A stretch of 7,754 bases of DNA from contig JAKSBB010000439.1 of NCBI GenBank assembly GCA_022361315.1, forward strand, positions 1 to 7,754. Reading direction: 5' to 3'. Origin of the DNA: Desulfobacterales bacterium (GTDB lineage Bacteria > Desulfobacterota > Desulfobacteria > Desulfobacterales > Desulfobacteraceae). A program made the translations under genes and the position numbers. Positions 6,663 through 7,754 of this stretch are shown one piece after another (position 1 is the stretch's first letter; each line of letters begins with the position of its first letter). A model generated the notes under the pieces. That model did no database searches and was not told the origin of the DNA. It saw nothing but the letters and a program-made list of their open reading frames with translations.

Positions 6663-6683
6663 TGTTCTGTCTGCAAGGGGGAA
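6663..6683 (-). repeat. Degenerate third copy of the 21-bp upstream repeat
   Basis: The plus-strand sequence here reads GTTCTGTCTGCAAGGGGGAA against GTTCGTCTGCAACGGAGAA in the tandem pair: one inserted base and two differences. It lies about 160 bases further from hmcA, upstream of the predicted promoter. A shorter related piece, TGTTCGTT, appears near 6643-6650. Confidence 0.4.
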
Positions 6684-6705
6684 GTGTCGCTAAGTGGTTC
6701 TGCAT

Positions 6706-6765
6706 AAAAGGTTTTTTGGTCGGACCTTTTTAAGGGTCGAAAAATTAGCATTTGCGAAATTTCGC
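6706..6765. repeat. Inverted repeats just past the thioesterase stop codon
   Basis: Two elements. GCGAAATTTCGC (6754-6765) is a perfect 12-base palindrome starting 13 bases past the stop. AAAAGGT (6706-6712) and ACCTTTT (6724-6730) form a 7-bp stem with an 11-base loop, and an overlapping alternative stem GACC/GGTC is possible at 6723-6738. Neither is followed by a T-run on the minus strand. They may stabilise or end the thioesterase transcript. The rest of 6421-6777 holds no other gene that I can see. Confidence 0.35.
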
Positions 6766-6777
6766 GGAGGTGAGGGG

Positions 6778-7170
6778 CTACTCCAGAAAGGGCAGTTCAG
6801 GAACGGGCAATAATTTTTTTCCGGGACCGAGACAGACCAGTTCCAGTTTGCAGGTAACGGCGGGTTTTTCTTTTCCCGGCCGCCAGGCCTCATGGGTGAA
6901 GATCACTCTGTAGGGCCCCTCTTTGGTCCAGGTGGAGCGGATATCCAGAAGATCTCCGAACACCGCACCGTCATGGTAACCGATATTGGCCTTGTAGACC
7001 GCAAAACCGGTCTGGCTCTCATGCCACATATTTGCCAGGACATCCACGCCGATGATTTCTTCCCTGGCCCGTTCAAAGTATTTCAGGTAGTTGGCATGGT
7101 AGACCACACCGGAGTGGTCCGTATCTTCATAATATACCCGGGCTGGAAAATGGTGTGTGGCTGATGTCAA
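6778..7170 (-). CDS. YbgC/FadM-like acyl-CoA thioesterase (4HBT hotdog fold)
   Basis: 130 residues, a full-length single hotdog domain. RVYYEDTDHSGVVYHANYLK at 11-30, followed by YFERARE, is the YbgC signature. D18 occupies the same place as the catalytic aspartate of E. coli YbgC, and the following GVVYHANY forms the active-site helix. The family hydrolyses acyl-CoA thioesters in the cytoplasm, often short-chain ones; the substrate cannot be told from sequence. The start is TTG at 7170: AGGAG lies seven bases upstream and the next in-frame ATG is residue 48, past the catalytic motif. It reads toward hmc but is separated by 357 bases with a terminator-like T-tract and the hmc promoter, so it is probably a separate unit. 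A good promoter lies about 50 bases upstream. Confidence 0.92.
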   Translation of the reverse strand: MTSATHHFPARVYYEDTDHSGVVYHANYLKYFERAREEIIGVDVLANMWHESQTGFAVYKANIGYHDGAVFGDLLDIRSTWTKEGPYRVIFTHEAWRPGKEKPAVTCKLELVCLGPGKKLLPVPELPFLE

Positions 7171-7218
7171 TGTGCTGCTCCTGTTTGGGTGTCGTTAAAT
7201 GTTTTTTTAAGCCTGCCT

Positions 7219-7246
7219 ATTATAGAGGAATAAACTGTTTTGACAA
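7219..7246 (-). promoter_or_regulatory. Predicted sigma70 promoter of the thioesterase gene
   Basis: On the minus strand, -35 TTGTCA (7246-7241, five of six), a 16-base spacer, and a perfect -10 TATAAT (7224-7219). Transcription would begin near 7212, about 40 bases before the TTG start. It is the best-matching promoter in the window. Confidence 0.7.
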
Positions 7247-7257
7247 GGGGGGTGTCA
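7241..7257. repeat. TGACA-N7-TGTCA inverted repeat over the thioesterase -35
   Basis: TGACA (7241-7245) and TGTCA (7253-7257) flank AGGGGGG. The left arm is the -35 box of the leftward promoter, and a third TGACA lies at 7270-7274 in the rightward -35. A regulator binding here could affect both divergent genes, but 5-bp arms are short enough to arise by chance. Confidence 0.25.
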
Positions 7258-7268
7258 GGATGGCTGTC

Positions 7269-7298
7269 TTGACAATGAATCCTCTGGCGGGGTAGGGT
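7269..7298 (+). promoter_or_regulatory. Possible promoter of the PAS sensor gene
   Basis: A consensus -35 TTGACA (7269-7274) is followed after 18 bases by TAGGGT (7293-7298), a weak -10 (TA and the final T match). The start would be near 7305, about 30 bases before the gene. The weak -10 and the overlapping inverted repeat suggest a regulated promoter. Confidence 0.35.
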
Positions 7299-7313
7299 AG
7301 TTGCACCCCTACC
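7291..7313 (+). repeat. GGTAGGG-N9-CCCTACC inverted repeat before the PAS sensor gene
   Basis: Perfect 7-bp arms (7291-7297 and 7307-7313), extendable by one pair with a bulged C. It covers the predicted -10 and start region of the rightward gene, so it may be an operator, or an RNA hairpin 13 bases before the ribosome site if transcription begins further upstream. No T-run follows it. Confidence 0.45.
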
Positions 7314-7335
7314 ACTTATCCATATGGAGGTTGCC

Positions 7336-7754
7336 ATGACCGATCACACCCCAAGGTTGCTGGACGCTCTGGATGCCTTTGAAGAAGGCATCTACATCAT
7401 CAGCGAAGATTACACGGTTGAGTACATGAATAAATTCATGAGCCGCCTTTTCGGTGACGGGGTGGGAAAGAAATGCTACGAAGTGTTGACCGGGTCTGAC
7501 GTTCCCTGTAGCTGGTGTCGTCACAAAGAGGTGTTTGAGGGTCAGGAAACCCACAAGGGGGAAGTCTTCATACCCACTGTGGGCAAAACCTTCGCCCTGA
7601 CGGAACTTCCCGTTTTGAACCGGGATGGTACCCGCTCTAAACTTTCCATTTATCGTGATATTTCGGATATGGTGGCCCAGAAGGCCAAACTCAAGTCCTC
7701 TCTGGCCAGTTATCAGCGTCTGTTTACCCACGTGGGCTGCGGGGTTTTCATATC
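7336..7754 (+). CDS. PAS-domain sensor protein, probably a histidine kinase (partial, runs off the right edge)
   Basis: 139 complete codons are present. An N-terminal PAS domain spans about residues 5-115: LLDALDAFEEGIYIISEDYT, then VEYMNKFM, a central GKKCYEVLTGSDVPCSWC segment, and the closing KLSIYRDISDM. A short linker helix follows (AQKAKLKSSL), and a second PAS begins at SYQRLFTHVGCGVFI. C47, C58, C61 and H63 form a cysteine-rich loop seen in many PAS sensors of sulfate reducers, and could bind metal or sense redox. The output domain is outside the window; kinase is the commonest partner, but a sigma54 activator or a cyclase is possible. The start at 7336 has GGAGG (7326-7330) five bases upstream. 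An in-frame ATG at 7324 has no ribosome site. It is divergent from the thioesterase. Confidence 0.8.
   Translation, partial: MTDHTPRLLDALDAFEEGIYIISEDYTVEYMNKFMSRLFGDGVGKKCYEVLTGSDVPCSWCRHKEVFEGQETHKGEVFIPTVGKTFALTELPVLNRDGTRSKLSIYRDISDMVAQKAKLKSSLASYQRLFTHVGCGVFI

Noticed and set aside
6461..6683. CRISPR-like repeat array
   Set aside because: The 21-base units abut with no spacers between them, there are only two good copies, and there are no cas genes.
7309..7731. Minus-strand open frame of 140 codons at the right end
   Set aside because: The plus strand here encodes a convincing PAS protein with GGAGG ahead of its ATG. The minus frame shows no family motif.

Overview
The window carries a complete hmc operon (high-molecular-weight cytochrome transmembrane complex) on the minus strand, followed by the start of an rrf2-type regulator. 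This arrangement is best known from sulfate-reducing Desulfobacterota. A 16-haem secreted cytochrome, a Tat-exported four-cluster ferredoxin protein, three membrane subunits and a CCG-domain iron-sulfur protein together point to an anaerobic sulfate reducer. The mid-range base composition and the CxxC-containing PAS sensor next door fit a Desulfobacteraceae-like organism better than a classical high-GC Desulfovibrio, but the genus cannot be settled from this sequence.

Layout, in the direction of minus-strand transcription from the right. A sensor/PAS protein runs rightward off the window from 7336 (plus strand). Divergent from it is a TTG-started YbgC-like acyl-CoA thioesterase (7170-6778). 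A 357-base gene-free stretch (6421-6777) follows. It holds a terminator-like T-tract, a sigma70-like promoter, a palindrome placed as an operator, and a contiguous 21-bp tandem repeat. Then come hmcA (6420-4816), hmcB (4780-3689), hmcC (3689-2520, sharing one base with hmcB), the 40-residue hmcD (2504-2382), hmcE (2312-1635) and hmcF (1602-205). After hmcF come a 13-bp GC-rich hairpin and the first 41 codons of an Rrf2-family regulator (125 to beyond base 1).

How the parts work together. HmcA is a periplasmic electron wire that accepts electrons, in the model organisms from hydrogenases and/or the small cytochrome c3 pool. HmcB passes electrons at the periplasmic face, HmcC/D/E cross the membrane (HmcE as a di-haem b protein), and HmcF presents iron-sulfur clusters to the cytoplasm. 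Rrf2 at the end of the operon probably feeds back on the promoter, and the TTCCTAC-N7-GTAGGAA palindrome beside the predicted transcription start is the natural candidate for its site. The rrf1 response-regulator gene found between hmcF and rrf2 in Desulfovibrio vulgaris is absent here.

The protein-coding content is a known system. The most novel material is regulatory: the hmc promoter region and the hairpin before rrf2.
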